A model generated the notes under the pieces. It saw only the letters and a program-made list of their open reading frames with translations. It ran no database searches and was not told where the DNA came from. The position numbers were made by a program, and so were the translations under genes. A DNA stretch of 64,000 bases from JANRLJ01 sp033762735 (GTDB lineage Bacteria > Chloroflexota > Anaerolineae > Aggregatilineales > Phototrophicaceae): contig JANRLJ010000040.1 of assembly GCA_033762735.1 (NCBI GenBank), positions 124,001-188,000 of the forward strand, given 5' to 3'. Below are positions 1 through 7,954 of this stretch, in pieces. The number at the start of each line of letters is the position of its first letter. Position 1 is the first letter of the stretch.

Positions 1-464
1 TCCGCATTGCCGAGGAACGCGAGGATGCGCGGCAGTTCAGCGCTGAGGTCGGCGATGTAGCCGACACGCTTACCCTCACCATGCGCGTTACCGTCGAGGC
101 GATTGCGGTGGATGAACAGCTTGGGCAGCAGATCGTCTTCGCGCGGATGGCCGACCAGATCGAGCGCGGGCGCGTGATTCGGCCTGAGTCCATCACCTAT
201 CGACGTGGTGCGGCGACGGTAAATGCTGACGGCACCATCACCTTTAACATGACCGGAAATGCACTGGTCGCCGGGCAGATCGACAGCGCCCAGTTGCAGC
301 AGCGCCTCGCGGGGCGACCACTGGATGACGTGCTGACATACCTCATGCGCGAAGTCGATGTGGCGGAAGGCACCAGCCCCAGCATCACCCTCTCACCCGA
401 CTGGTTCAGCCGAATGCCGCTTCTGCCACAGCGCATCACGATTCGCGCAGCGCAGCCATCTTGA
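1..464 (+). CDS. Unrecognised protein, C-terminal part only
   Basis: The reading frame is open from base 3 to the TGA at 462-464, so the gene begins upstream of the window. About 153 residues are visible. They look like mixed beta-strand and helix, with a piece around VTVEAIAVDEQLGQQ and a C-terminal PLLPQRITI strand; there is no membrane segment and no Cys. I do not recognise the family with confidence. The layout is weakly reminiscent of the C-terminal part of baseplate-J/gp47-like proteins that Chloroflexota genomes often carry, but this is a guess from memory. It ends 25 bases before ruvX on the same strand, so the two may be co-transcribed. Confidence 0.6.
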   Translation, partial: RIAEEREDARQFSAEVGDVADTLTLTMRVTVEAIAVDEQLGQQIVFARMADQIERGRVIRPESITYRRGAATVNADGTITFNMTGNALVAGQIDSAQLQQRLAGRPLDDVLTYLMREVDVAEGTSPSITLSPDWFSRMPLLPQRITIRAAQPS

Positions 465-489
465 TGGCCGCCTTCGTAAAGACCGCCTT

Positions 490-954
490 ATGACAAGCAA
501 CCCCTTTCCCGGAAAACTGCTTGGAATCGATCACGGCCTCAAGCGCATCGGCGTGGCTGTGAGCGATGCCTCGCGGCTGGTCGCCCGTGAACTGACGATC
601 ATCCATCGCAAGTCCAAAGCGGAGGACTTTGTCAGGCTGAACCAGATCACGCAGGAGCAGCAGGTCGTGGCGGTGGTGATCGGGATGCCGTCAAAGGGCG
701 ATATTCCCGACGAGGTGTATACCCACGCCGATAAGGTGCGTACCTGGGCAGAGCGTTACGCCGAAACAACCACACTGCCGATGGTCTTCTGGGACGAACA
801 TCTGACCAGCCTGGACGCCCTCGAACTGGCGAAGCAGAAACGCCGCAAAAGCACCGACCCCATTGATGATCTCGCCGCCCGCCTCATCCTGCAAAGCTAT
901 CTGGATGCCCTGCGCGACGGCCTCGCGCAGCCCCCTGAACCCCCATCCGAGTGA
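490..954 (+). CDS. ruvX: RuvX/YqgF family Holliday junction resolvase-like nuclease
   Basis: A 154-residue protein of the RNase H-like YqgF/RuvX family, linked in other bacteria to Holliday-junction resolution and 16S rRNA 5'-end maturation. The N-terminal GIDHGLKRIGVAVSD carries the first catalytic Asp (D14). It is followed by the strand IGMPSKGD, the WDEHLTS motif and the C-terminal IDDLAA with the last acidic residue. The frame is open upstream to 358, but that start would overlap the preceding gene by more than 100 bases and add a non-conserved tail. The ATG at 490 gives the normal family length. The next gene, mltG, follows after a 103-base gap that holds a TATAAT hexamer, and this pairing with ruvX is common in bacteria. 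Confidence 0.9.
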   Translation: MTSNPFPGKLLGIDHGLKRIGVAVSDASRLVARELTIIHRKSKAEDFVRLNQITQEQQVVAVVIGMPSKGDIPDEVYTHADKVRTWAERYAETTTLPMVFWDEHLTSLDALELAKQKRRKSTDPIDDLAARLILQSYLDALRDGLAQPPEPPSE

Positions 955-988
955 CCCTCGTCATCTGTTCCATCTACCGGCTTAACGC

Positions 989-994
989 TATAAT
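989..994 (+). promoter_or_regulatory. Candidate -10 box upstream of mltG
   Basis: A perfect TATAAT lies in the ruvX-mltG gap, 64 bases before the TTG start of mltG. No convincing TTGACA-like element is present 16-18 bases upstream, so this is only a partial promoter match. Confidence 0.4.
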
Positions 995-1057
995 CCCGCG
1001 CATCCTGGCAGGCCTTTGGCTTGCCTCTGAAGAAATTCAACAACGGAGAACGCTGGC

Positions 1058-2158
1058 TTGGAACGTTCCTGTAGGACAATCGCCCTGCTGCTGGTGGCGC
1101 TGGTCGTCGTCGCCCTGATGTGCATGGGATTTATTTTTCTATTGTTCGGCGACGACCTGCTTGATTTCGCCCGCATTGCCGCCGTGCGCTTCTCGCTGGC
1201 GGGTCGGCAGGCCGAACTCGACACCCCCGCCGGAACCAGTACAGAATTGGTGCGCTTCACCATTAACCCCGGCGATACGCCGCCTGTGATCGGCCAGAAT
1301 CTTTCTGCAGCAGGCCTGATTAATGACGCCGCGCTGTTCACCGATTACGTTCAGGCTGAGCGGCTGGATGTGGAACTGGAAGCCGGGACGTACTTCCTGA
1401 CGCAAACACAGACCATCCCCGAAATCGCCCTCGCCCTGACCGACTCGCGCAACAGCCAGATTACCTTCACGATTCTGGAAGGCTGGCGCATCGAAGAGAT
1501 CGCCGCCGCCATCGACACCAATCCTCTGTTCGGCTTTACAGGCGCGGACTTCCTGACCGTTGTTGGGCCAGGAGCAGAGGTTACGCCTGAATTCCGCGAG
1601 TTCGTAGGGCTTCCGGCAGGCGCATCACTCGAAGGCTTCCTGTATCCCGACACCTACATCCTGCCACCAGACACGACCGCCGAAGGGCTGCGCGATCTGC
1701 TGCTGGAGACGTTTGAACTGGAAATCGGCGCTCAGCTTCCCCAGGATGCCGCCGCGCAGGGCTGGTCGCTGTTTGAGGTGGCGACCCTGGCTTCAATTGT
1801 TGAACGGGAAGCGGTCGTCAGCGAGGAGCAGCCGTTGATCGCGGGCGTGTATCGCAATCGGCTGGACATCAATCAGCGGCTCGAAGCCGACCCGACCGTG
1901 CAGTATGGCAAAGCCCGCATCGGGGACTGGTGGCCGGGCATCACCCGCGCCGATTACACCAACGTTGTCTCGCCCTATAACACGTACCTCAACAACGGCC
2001 TGCCCCCCGGCCCAATTGCCAATCCGGGGTTGGCGGCGATTCAGGCGGTGGTCTACCCCGAAGCGTCCGACTTTTTCTACTTCCGCGCTGACTGCCGTAC
2101 CGACGGACGGCATGACTTCGCCCGCACCTTTGAAGAACATCTTGCGAATGGCTGTTAA
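1058..2158 (+). CDS. mltG: Endolytic murein transglycosylase MltG (YceG-like)
   Basis: A 366-residue membrane-anchored lytic transglycosylase, thought to cut nascent glycan strands and set their length. One N-terminal transmembrane helix (about residues 7-31) is followed by a LysM-like module and the YceG catalytic domain. Conserved pieces are LEGFLYPDTY, ASIVEREA (containing the catalytic Glu), NRL, ADPTVQY, SPYNTY and GLPPGPIANPG. The start is a TTG preceded by GGAG at about ten bases; there is no suitable ATG. The gene sits between ruvX and a lipoprotein gene on the same strand. Confidence 0.94.
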   Translation: MERSCRTIALLLVALVVVALMCMGFIFLLFGDDLLDFARIAAVRFSLAGRQAELDTPAGTSTELVRFTINPGDTPPVIGQNLSAAGLINDAALFTDYVQAERLDVELEAGTYFLTQTQTIPEIALALTDSRNSQITFTILEGWRIEEIAAAIDTNPLFGFTGADFLTVVGPGAEVTPEFREFVGLPAGASLEGFLYPDTYILPPDTTAEGLRDLLLETFELEIGAQLPQDAAAQGWSLFEVATLASIVEREAVVSEEQPLIAGVYRNRLDINQRLEADPTVQYGKARIGDWWPGITRADYTNVVSPYNTYLNNGLPPGPIANPGLAAIQAVVYPEASDFFYFRADCRTDGRHDFARTFEEHLANGC

Positions 2159-2173
2159 GAGCAGTCAGAAGCG

Positions 2174-2995
2174 ATGAGCAATGAGGTTTTGATCTCGTAC
2201 AGGTACGCCCTCTTCCACGTCTTCAGATTGCATCTGCAAAGGGCGTGGGCTGGCTGCTGCGTTTGCGCGGTGATCGTTCTCGTCACGGCAGGGTGTGGCG
2301 TTACACGAACCGAGTCGCCCCATTTCGTCGCGCTGCTGGCGCCCTTTGAAGGCCGCTACCGCGAGATCGGCTATCAGGCCTTAGACGCGGCGCAGCTGGC
2401 GCTGGCGCAAAGCCGTTTGCAGGAGCCGATAGACGTGCTGGCTGTGGATGACGGCGGCAGCGTCGAAAGCGCTGTGCTTCGGGCACGGGCGTTATCTTCA
2501 AACCGTCAGGTGGTAGCGGTCATCGTGCTTGGGTATGCGGCAACGGATGATGCGACGTTGAGCGCGTTTGGCGATCTGCCTGTGATCGTCGCAGGTCATT
2601 GGGGCGCCACTTCCTCAGCCGATAACATTTTTTTGATGGCACCCACTGAGTTGCCAGAGGCGTTGACGATTTCGCCACGTATTGACATTCTGGATGCGGC
2701 TGCGCTGGAAGTACCCCTTGTCGGTGGCGAGATTTTTGCGCTGGAACAGTTGGCCGACCTGCGGAACGACCTCACCGGAATCACCCTCATCAGCAGCGCA
2801 TCTTTGCCCGATGAGGACTTCCGCCAGCGTTATCTGGCGACTGATGCGTTTGCGCCGGAACCGAATCTGATTGCGACGCAGACTTATGAAGCGATGCACT
2901 GGTATCTGGACGGCTTGCCACCGCGCGAACACCCCCTGTATTTCTACACTTACAACGAGCAGGGTCAGTTAGAGCCTGCCGAAGCCGTGCCATAA
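2174..2995 (+). CDS. Putative lipoprotein resembling a periplasmic-binding type-1 fold
   Basis: A 273-residue protein with a hydrophobic signal segment ending in a lipobox (VTAGC, Cys41), so probably lipid-anchored outside the membrane. The mature part starts HFVALLAPFEGRYREIGYQAL and continues as alternating strands and helices, like the opening of branched-chain amino-acid receptor proteins (type-1 periplasmic binding fold). It is shorter than a full receptor of about 350-400 residues and no transporter genes are adjacent, so binding of a ligand is only inferred. It begins 15 bases after mltG and probably shares its transcript. Its last 31 bases overlap the 3' end of the convergent phosphorylase gene. 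Confidence 0.75.
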   Translation: MSNEVLISYRYALFHVFRLHLQRAWAGCCVCAVIVLVTAGCGVTRTESPHFVALLAPFEGRYREIGYQALDAAQLALAQSRLQEPIDVLAVDDGGSVESAVLRARALSSNRQVVAVIVLGYAATDDATLSAFGDLPVIVAGHWGATSSADNIFLMAPTELPEALTISPRIDILDAAALEVPLVGGEIFALEQLADLRNDLTGITLISSASLPDEDFRQRYLATDAFAPEPNLIATQTYEAMHWYLDGLPPREHPLYFYTYNEQGQLEPAEAVP

Positions 2996-4302
2996 AGCGT
3001 GTCGTAGAACAGCGGCAGCGGTTCAACCGCGCTCGCGCTGTAGGCAATCGCCTGCGTGACCAGTTGGCGGCTGCGTTCCAGCTTGTGCGCATCGTTAGCA
3101 TGAATCGTCAGCAGACGATCACCTGCCTTTACCGGGTCGCCGACTTTGACGTGAACCTCCACGCCCACCGCCAGATCAATCGAGTCGGTTTTCTTCTCGC
3201 GCCCAGCGCCCAGTTCAAAGACTGCCTGCGCGATTCCTTTCGCATCCACCTGCCCGATGGTTCCGCTTTGCACGGCTTCCACCGTTTCGATCAGGGACGC
3301 TTTCGGCAGGCGGTCAGGGTCATCAATCACGGCCACATCGCCGCCCTGCGCCTCGACCATCTCACGGAATTTCGCCAGCGCCGCGCCATTTTCAAGCTGC
3401 CCTTGCAGCATCCCCTGTGTTTCAGCCACATCGTTCCAGCGCTGCCCGCGCCCCGCCAGCCGCAGCATGTGCGCCGCTACATGCAGGCAGTGTTCACGCA
3501 AATCCTGCACTCCCTTTCCGTTCAGCGTCTCAATCGCTTCGCGCACTTCCAGCGCATTCCCGACTGCTGACCCCAACGGCTGATTCATATCCGACAGCAG
3601 CGCGGTCACATCGCGCCCTGAAAGGCGGCCAATATCGACCATCATCTGTGCCAGTTGGCGAGCTGCGTCCAGCGTTTCCATAAAGGCACCGCTGCCCACC
3701 TTCACATCCAGCACAATGCCGTTGGCTCCGGCGGCCAGCTTCTTGCTCATGATGCTGCTGGCGATCAGCGGCAGGCTGGCAACCGTCGCCGTCACATCGC
3801 GCAGTGCGTACAGCTTGCCATCGGCGGGCGCCAAAGCCTTGCTCTGCCCGGCCAGCACCAGTCCTCGTTCCCTTGCCTGAGTGCGAAAGGCGGATTCAGA
3901 AAGATCGCTGCGAAAGCCTGGAATCGAATCCAGCTTATCCAGCGTCCCGCCGGAAAGTCCTAAACCGCGCCCGCTCATCTTGGCAACGCGAACGCCGCAC
4001 GAAGCGACCAGCGGCAGCACGACCAGCGAGGTTTTGTCGCCCACGCCTCCTGATGAGTGCTTATCCACGATATAATCGGCGATATCGGACAGGTCGAGCA
4101 TTTCACCGGAACGCGCCATTGCCAGCGTCAGCGCGGTTGTTTCTTCCGGCGTCATCCCCCGCAGGAAGACGGCCATCAGGAAGGCGGCGGCCTGATAATC
4201 GGGTACGTCGTCGCGGGTGTAGGCGTCAATAAACCAGGAGATTTCAGCGTCCGTCAGGGTGTGTCCGTCACGTTTTTTTTCAAGAATGTCCACTGCGCGC
4301 AC
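2965..4302 (-). CDS. Pyrimidine-nucleoside / thymidine phosphorylase
   Basis: A 445-residue nucleoside phosphorylase that splits thymidine or uridine with phosphate to give the free base and (deoxy)ribose 1-phosphate. The family signature is present as SGRGLGLSGGTLDKLDSIPG, with the phosphate-binding KHSSGGVGDK before it and VKVGSGAFM in the middle. The glycosyltransferase 3 helical domain, the nucleoside phosphorylase domain and the C-terminal PYNP domain are all accounted for by length. The start is GTG with GGGAG ten bases upstream. It could be deoA-type (thymidine only) or pdp-type (broader substrate); the sequence alone does not decide. It is a single leftward gene between two rightward groups. 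Confidence 0.93.
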   Translation of the reverse strand: MRAVDILEKKRDGHTLTDAEISWFIDAYTRDDVPDYQAAAFLMAVFLRGMTPEETTALTLAMARSGEMLDLSDIADYIVDKHSSGGVGDKTSLVVLPLVASCGVRVAKMSGRGLGLSGGTLDKLDSIPGFRSDLSESAFRTQARERGLVLAGQSKALAPADGKLYALRDVTATVASLPLIASSIMSKKLAAGANGIVLDVKVGSGAFMETLDAARQLAQMMVDIGRLSGRDVTALLSDMNQPLGSAVGNALEVREAIETLNGKGVQDLREHCLHVAAHMLRLAGRGQRWNDVAETQGMLQGQLENGAALAKFREMVEAQGGDVAVIDDPDRLPKASLIETVEAVQSGTIGQVDAKGIAQAVFELGAGREKKTDSIDLAVGVEVHVKVGDPVKAGDRLLTIHANDAHKLERSRQLVTQAIAYSASAVEPLPLFYDTLYGTASAGSN

Positions 4303-4335
4303 GAATTATTCTCCCGATAGCAAAGGCAAATCACC

Positions 4336-4581
4336 GTGATCGAAGTCGTGGCAGCATTTTTCCTCTATGCCGTCGTCCACAGTCTGCTTGCAGGGAAACG
4401 GGCAAAGCAGACGGTTCGGAAGTGGTTGGGCGAACGTGCCTATCACGGTTTGTACCGGATAGGATACAACATTTTCGCCGTGTTAACCGTCCTGCATCTC
4501 ATTCCTGGTGATGGACGCGCCACGCCCAAATTTACACACAATTTACACATGGGGATGACAAAACCCGGTTTCAAGCATTAA
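4336..4581 (+). pseudogene. Truncated NnrU / isoprenylcysteine-methyltransferase-like membrane protein remnant
   Basis: The 81-residue frame starts like small multi-helix membrane methyltransferase or NnrU proteins: a first helix VVAAFFLYAVVHSLLAG, a basic loop, then YHGLYRIGYNIFAVLTVLHL. After about residue 57 the similarity stops and the frame runs through apparently intergenic sequence to a chance stop that overlaps the -10 box of the next gene. Full-length relatives have roughly 180-220 residues with four or more helices. I read this as the 5' remnant of a gene whose 3' part was deleted. A genuine small two-helix protein cannot be excluded. The start is GTG. Confidence 0.45.
4531..4547 (+). 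promoter_or_regulatory. Tandem TTTACA direct repeat (PhoP-like box)
   Basis: TTTACA at 4531-4536 and again at 4542-4547, separated by five bases. They are part of two back-to-back 11-base units (4529-4539 and 4540-4550) that differ only in the last base. The pattern matches the TTHACA-N5-TTHACA arrangement known for Bacillus PhoP and is typical of OmpR/PhoB-family regulators. It ends eight bases before the -35 box of the following promoter, the usual place for an activator. Confidence 0.4.
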
Positions 4582-4584
4582 AAT
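4555..4584 (+). promoter_or_regulatory. Promoter of the DsbA-like gene
   Basis: -35 ATGACA (4555-4560, five of six) and -10 TAAAAT (4579-4584, five of six) with an 18-base spacer. A start near 4591 would give a leader of about 43 bases before the ATG at 4634. Confidence 0.55.
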
Positions 4585-4633
4585 TCCGCGCATTGGTTCA
4601 ATGGTTTCAGTTTTTGGAGTACACGTTAATCTC

Positions 4634-5350
4634 ATGTCTACTGTACAAAAAGCGCTTTCCCGCACCAATCCAAAGCAGCAGCAGCTTACCTTCATCGCCG
4701 TGATCGTTGTCGTGGCGATTGCGGCGGCGGCGCTGTTTATCATCCTCTCGAACAATGAGGGCGTTTCCAGAGGCGTTGATTACAGTACACTTCCCCAATC
4801 GCGCACCCCTGATGGGGGCTTTGTCCTGGGTGATCCCAACGCACCTGTTACCCTGGTCGAGTTTGCCGATTTCTTCTGCCCGGTCTGCCAGGGGTACAAA
4901 AGCACGGTTGATCGCTTCATCGAGGAGTATGTCGCCACAGGCCAGGCGAAGTTTGAATATCGCTTCCTGCCCACCCGCGCCAGCCAGTCCTCCACCTTCG
5001 CTGCACAGATTGCCGAATGTGTGGCCGAAGAAGACGAAAGCCGCTTTTGGGAAGCCTATGATGTGATGTTCAACTACGCCAGCGGCGCGGGACAGGATGA
5101 CCGCATTGGTCAGCATGTGGCCGACCGTCTTGGGATGGACTATGCTGATCTGCTTGACTGCGCCAGCAGCGCGACCCAATATCAGACGGACCAGCGCCTC
5201 GCCAATCAGCTTGAGATCACGGGTACACCGGGGATTCGCGTTCGCTATGGGGACAGCCAACCACAGTTGATCGCGCCCCAGTTCACGACAGGCGAAGTGC
5301 CATTCAGCCAGCTTGAGGCCATCATCCTGGCCGCCCAGGTCGGACAATAA
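4634..5350 (+). CDS. Membrane-anchored DsbA-like thiol-disulfide oxidoreductase
   Basis: A 238-residue protein with one N-terminal membrane helix (about residues 19-38) and a thioredoxin-fold domain outside the membrane. The active site is FFCPVCQGY (Cys82, Cys85) and the cis-Pro loop is TGTPGI. The family (thioredoxin_4 / DsbA-like) forms or rearranges disulfides in exported proteins; the frequent APVTLVEFADFFCP opening is conserved here. The frame is open to 4601, but the ATG at 4634 gives a normal cytoplasmic N-terminus; GGAG lies 14 bases upstream. The protein stands alone on its own promoter and is followed 26 bases later by pncA. Confidence 0.9.
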   Translation: MSTVQKALSRTNPKQQQLTFIAVIVVVAIAAAALFIILSNNEGVSRGVDYSTLPQSRTPDGGFVLGDPNAPVTLVEFADFFCPVCQGYKSTVDRFIEEYVATGQAKFEYRFLPTRASQSSTFAAQIAECVAEEDESRFWEAYDVMFNYASGAGQDDRIGQHVADRLGMDYADLLDCASSATQYQTDQRLANQLEITGTPGIRVRYGDSQPQLIAPQFTTGEVPFSQLEAIILAAQVGQ

Positions 5351-5376
5351 GCGAAAATCGATACGAGGAGCAACCG

Positions 5377-6099
5377 ATGCCCCAAACGGACGCCTTCATT
5401 GCCAACAGTACCCCGTTTATCCAGTGGATGCTGGACTGGAAATCTGGTCTTCAGCCCCTTTCATTGACGGAACTGGTCAGGGAAGGCGCGGACAAGGTCG
5501 GGATTGTGTCGGTCGATGTGATTAAAGGGTTCTGCACGGTGGGGCCGCTGGCCTCACCGCGCGTCAATAACATCATCGAACCAATTACACAGTTGTTCCG
5601 AATGGCGTGGGACTGCGGGATTCGCGACATCGCACTCCCACAGGACACCCACCCCGCCGATGCCGTTGAGTTCGGCAGCTATGCCCCCCACTGCATCCGG
5701 GGCACGGAAGAATCGGAAACGGTCGAAGCCTTTAAGGCGCTGCCCTTCTTCGACCAGTTGACCGTGATCGAGAAGAATTCCATCAACGCCGGACTTGCGC
5801 CTGCTTTTAACGATTGGCTGCGCACCCGGTCGCACATCAAAAACTGGATCATCGTCGGCGACTGCACCGACCTGTGTACCCATCAACTGGCGATGCACGT
5901 CCGGCTGAGCGCGAATCAGAATCAGCAGGCCGGGGTGCGCGTCGTGCTTCCCGTCAATACGGTTGATACCTATGACCTTCCGGTCAGCGTCGCACAGCAG
6001 ATCGGCGCAGTACCGCATGACGCGGAATTCCTGCATCTGGTGTTCCTGTATCACATGATGCTCAACGGTGTGGAAGTCGTCACGAAGATTACGGCCTGA
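5377..6099 (+). CDS. pncA: Nicotinamidase / isochorismatase-family hydrolase
   Basis: A 240-residue cysteine hydrolase that most likely deamidates nicotinamide to nicotinate for NAD salvage. The catalytic triad is visible: Asp47 in VSVDVIKGF, Lys133 in IEKNSIN and Cys167 in GDCTDLCTH with the cis-peptide before it. A metal-site segment DTHPADAVEFGSYAPHC includes His92 and His105, as in nicotinamidases rather than simple isochorismatases. A strong GAGGAG lies upstream of the ATG. It is followed three bases later by mtnA, and a nicotinate phosphoribosyltransferase gene lies 3 kb away on the other strand, which supports the NAD-salvage role. Confidence 0.85.
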   Translation: MPQTDAFIANSTPFIQWMLDWKSGLQPLSLTELVREGADKVGIVSVDVIKGFCTVGPLASPRVNNIIEPITQLFRMAWDCGIRDIALPQDTHPADAVEFGSYAPHCIRGTEESETVEAFKALPFFDQLTVIEKNSINAGLAPAFNDWLRTRSHIKNWIIVGDCTDLCTHQLAMHVRLSANQNQQAGVRVVLPVNTVDTYDLPVSVAQQIGAVPHDAEFLHLVFLYHMMLNGVEVVTKITA

Positions 6100-6102
6100 G
6101 CC

Positions 6103-7158
6103 ATGCGAACGGTTGAATGGCACAACGGCGCGGTACGGATGATCGACCAGCGGCAGATCCCCTGGGCCCTCATCCACGTCGATTTGCTGACCTATCAGGC
6201 GGTGGGCGCTGCTATCAGCGATATGACCGTGCGGGGCGCACCTGCGATTGGCGCGGCGGCAGGGTTCGGGATGGCGCTGGCAGCGCAGCAGAGCGCGGCG
6301 AAAACCATCCCTGGCCTGCTGGACGATCTTCACGAGGCCGCGGCCAGACTGAAGGCTGCGCGTCCTACGGCTGTCAACCTCGCCTGGGCGGTTGATCGCA
6401 TGATAGGCGCGGCGAACAATCCCGAAATGAAAACCCCTGACGAACTGCGCCAGCACCTGCTGGAAGAAGCGCAGCGCATCGCCGATGAAGATATCGCGAT
6501 CAATCAGCAGATGGCACAGCACGGCGCAACGCTGATTCAGGATGGCTTCACTATCATGCACCACTGCAACACAGGCGCACTGGCGACTGTCGATTATGGC
6601 ACGGCGCTGGGGGTGATTCGGTGTGCCCACGAGCAGGGCAAGAAGATTCACGTCCTGCTGGATGAAACCCGCCCGCGCCTGCAAGGGGCGCGTCTCAGCG
6701 CATGGGAGCTGGAACAGCTCGGCGTACCGTATGACATTATCCCCGATACGGCATCCGGCTACTTCCTGCAAAAAGGCGAGGTGGATCTGGTGCTGGTCGG
6801 GGCGGACAGGGTCGCAGCCAATGGCGACTTTGCCAACAAAATCGGCACGTATCAGGTCGCGGTGCTGGCAGCAGAGAACAACGTACCCTTTTACACCGTC
6901 GCCCCCACCTCGACGGTTGATCTGGCGCTGCCGGACGGCACACATATCCCGATTGAAGAACGCGATAAGGCCGAAGTCCTCTCGCCCTACGGCACACCGC
7001 TTGTCCCGGCACATTTCAAAGCCCGCAACCCCGCCTTCGATGTCACACCGCACCGCTACCTCGCCGGTATTGTGACCGAAAAAGGCATCATCCGCGCACC
7101 CTTCACCGAGTCGTTACTCCGCCTCTTTGCTTCCGGCATCCGCGTCGTCGGTGACTAA
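6103..7158 (+). CDS. mtnA: S-methyl-5-thioribose-1-phosphate isomerase
   Basis: A 351-residue enzyme of the eIF2B-like family that converts methylthioribose 1-phosphate to the ribulose form in methionine salvage. Diagnostic pieces are RGAPAIG, HHCNTGALATVDYGTALG with the catalytic Cys155, DETRPRLQGARLSAWEL, and LVGADRVAANGD with catalytic Asp235. The partner enzyme, methylthioadenosine phosphorylase, is encoded at about 30 kb in this window. The ATG starts three bases after the pncA stop, so the two are translationally linked. The last 45 bases overlap the 3' end of the convergent DUF4058 gene. Confidence 0.95.
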   Translation: MRTVEWHNGAVRMIDQRQIPWALIHVDLLTYQAVGAAISDMTVRGAPAIGAAAGFGMALAAQQSAAKTIPGLLDDLHEAAARLKAARPTAVNLAWAVDRMIGAANNPEMKTPDELRQHLLEEAQRIADEDIAINQQMAQHGATLIQDGFTIMHHCNTGALATVDYGTALGVIRCAHEQGKKIHVLLDETRPRLQGARLSAWELEQLGVPYDIIPDTASGYFLQKGEVDLVLVGADRVAANGDFANKIGTYQVAVLAAENNVPFYTVAPTSTVDLALPDGTHIPIEERDKAEVLSPYGTPLVPAHFKARNPAFDVTPHRYLAGIVTEKGIIRAPFTESLLRLFASGIRVVGD

Positions 7159-7950
7159 AGGCGGTTCTGCTGCAACAGGGGGCACTTGTTCTGTCGGCGG
7201 CGGGATGGATGGTGTGACCAGCGGCGACGCTTCTGAGTCTCTGGGCTTCTTCGCCCGTTCAATCACTGCTCGGATGCGCCCCTGATCTTCCCTTATATAC
7301 GTTTCAAAAGCCACCGGCACCCGCTCATAATCGACCACTAGTGGGTAGAACGTCGAGTCGTTAAAGGTCTGCTGATACGCCTGATCCAGCTTCAGCACAG
7401 CGTGATTGGCGGTGTTTAAGGGGATATCGACAGACGGAATCGGCTCATCAACGCCCCAGGCACTCAGGCGCGGAGTCGGGCTGCCGGGTTCGGTCAGCAG
7501 CACATAATAGGGCTGGGCACCGGGGTAGCCTGCGGCATAGGAAGGCACTGCCGCGACAGCAGGCCGAATCTCGTGCAGGTAGTCAATCTCTACAAGACAC
7601 AGCCCTTTCTCGATAATCTGCTTGCGACGGTGGCCGTATTTGACGTAACCCGTCCCTGGCTGCTTGTTAACCGGCGACAGCAGTTCAATGCACACCACCG
7701 CCCGCCGACTGACAGCCTCGTAAATCACAATGCTGGTGTAGACATCCTCGTACAGCGCGAGCGAGGCAGCCTGCAATAGTTTTTCCGCGCGCGTGTAATA
7801 GCCTTCGGGCAGTTCTGCATTCAACACCCGCTGGATGTGGATGATGTGCTCATTATGAAAACTGTCCCACTCTGCCATCTGGTTCTGGAGCAGACTGTTC
7901 AAATGGGCATTCACGCCCTGATACACGTTGGTTTTGGAAAGCACGGGCAT
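7114..7950 (-). CDS. DUF4058 family protein
   Basis: A 278-residue protein of unknown function. The opening VYQGVNAHLNSLLQ...EWDSFHNEHIIHIQRVL and the following YYTRAEKLLQ match the layout of DUF4058 proteins (WxxFHN, then LPxxY, then an E-rich strand). Those proteins have a PD-(D/E)XK-like flavour and are common in Chloroflexota and cyanobacteria. The central motif YEAVSRRAVVCIELLSPVNK resembles the conserved VVxIEILSPxNK core. The C-terminal 45 residues are Pro/Ala/Glu-rich. The start is the ATG at 7950, preceded by GGGAA; a longer frame reaches 8016 but overlaps the upstream gene. It is the last gene of a leftward three-gene operon. Confidence 0.75.
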   Translation of the reverse strand: MPVLSKTNVYQGVNAHLNSLLQNQMAEWDSFHNEHIIHIQRVLNAELPEGYYTRAEKLLQAASLALYEDVYTSIVIYEAVSRRAVVCIELLSPVNKQPGTGYVKYGHRRKQIIEKGLCLVEIDYLHEIRPAVAAVPSYAAGYPGAQPYYVLLTEPGSPTPRLSAWGVDEPIPSVDIPLNTANHAVLKLDQAYQQTFNDSTFYPLVVDYERVPVAFETYIREDQGRIRAVIERAKKPRDSEASPLVTPSIPPPTEQVPPVAAEPPLVTDDADAGSKEAE

Positions 7951-7954
7951 AATT

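Noticed and set aside
358..489. Longer N-terminus for ruvX starting at 358
   Set aside because: It would overlap the preceding gene by 107 bases and adds sequence unlike the family; the ATG at 490 gives the normal start.
2961..2999. Convergent overlap of the lipoprotein and phosphorylase genes as a regulatory antisense device
   Set aside because: Short 3' overlaps also occur at mtnA/DUF4058 and at 40736-40739, so this appears to be ordinary gene packing in this genome.
5554..7053. 499-codon minus-strand frame opposite pncA and mtnA
   Set aside because: Both sense genes have full catalytic motifs; the antisense product shows no domain and is a codon-bias shadow.
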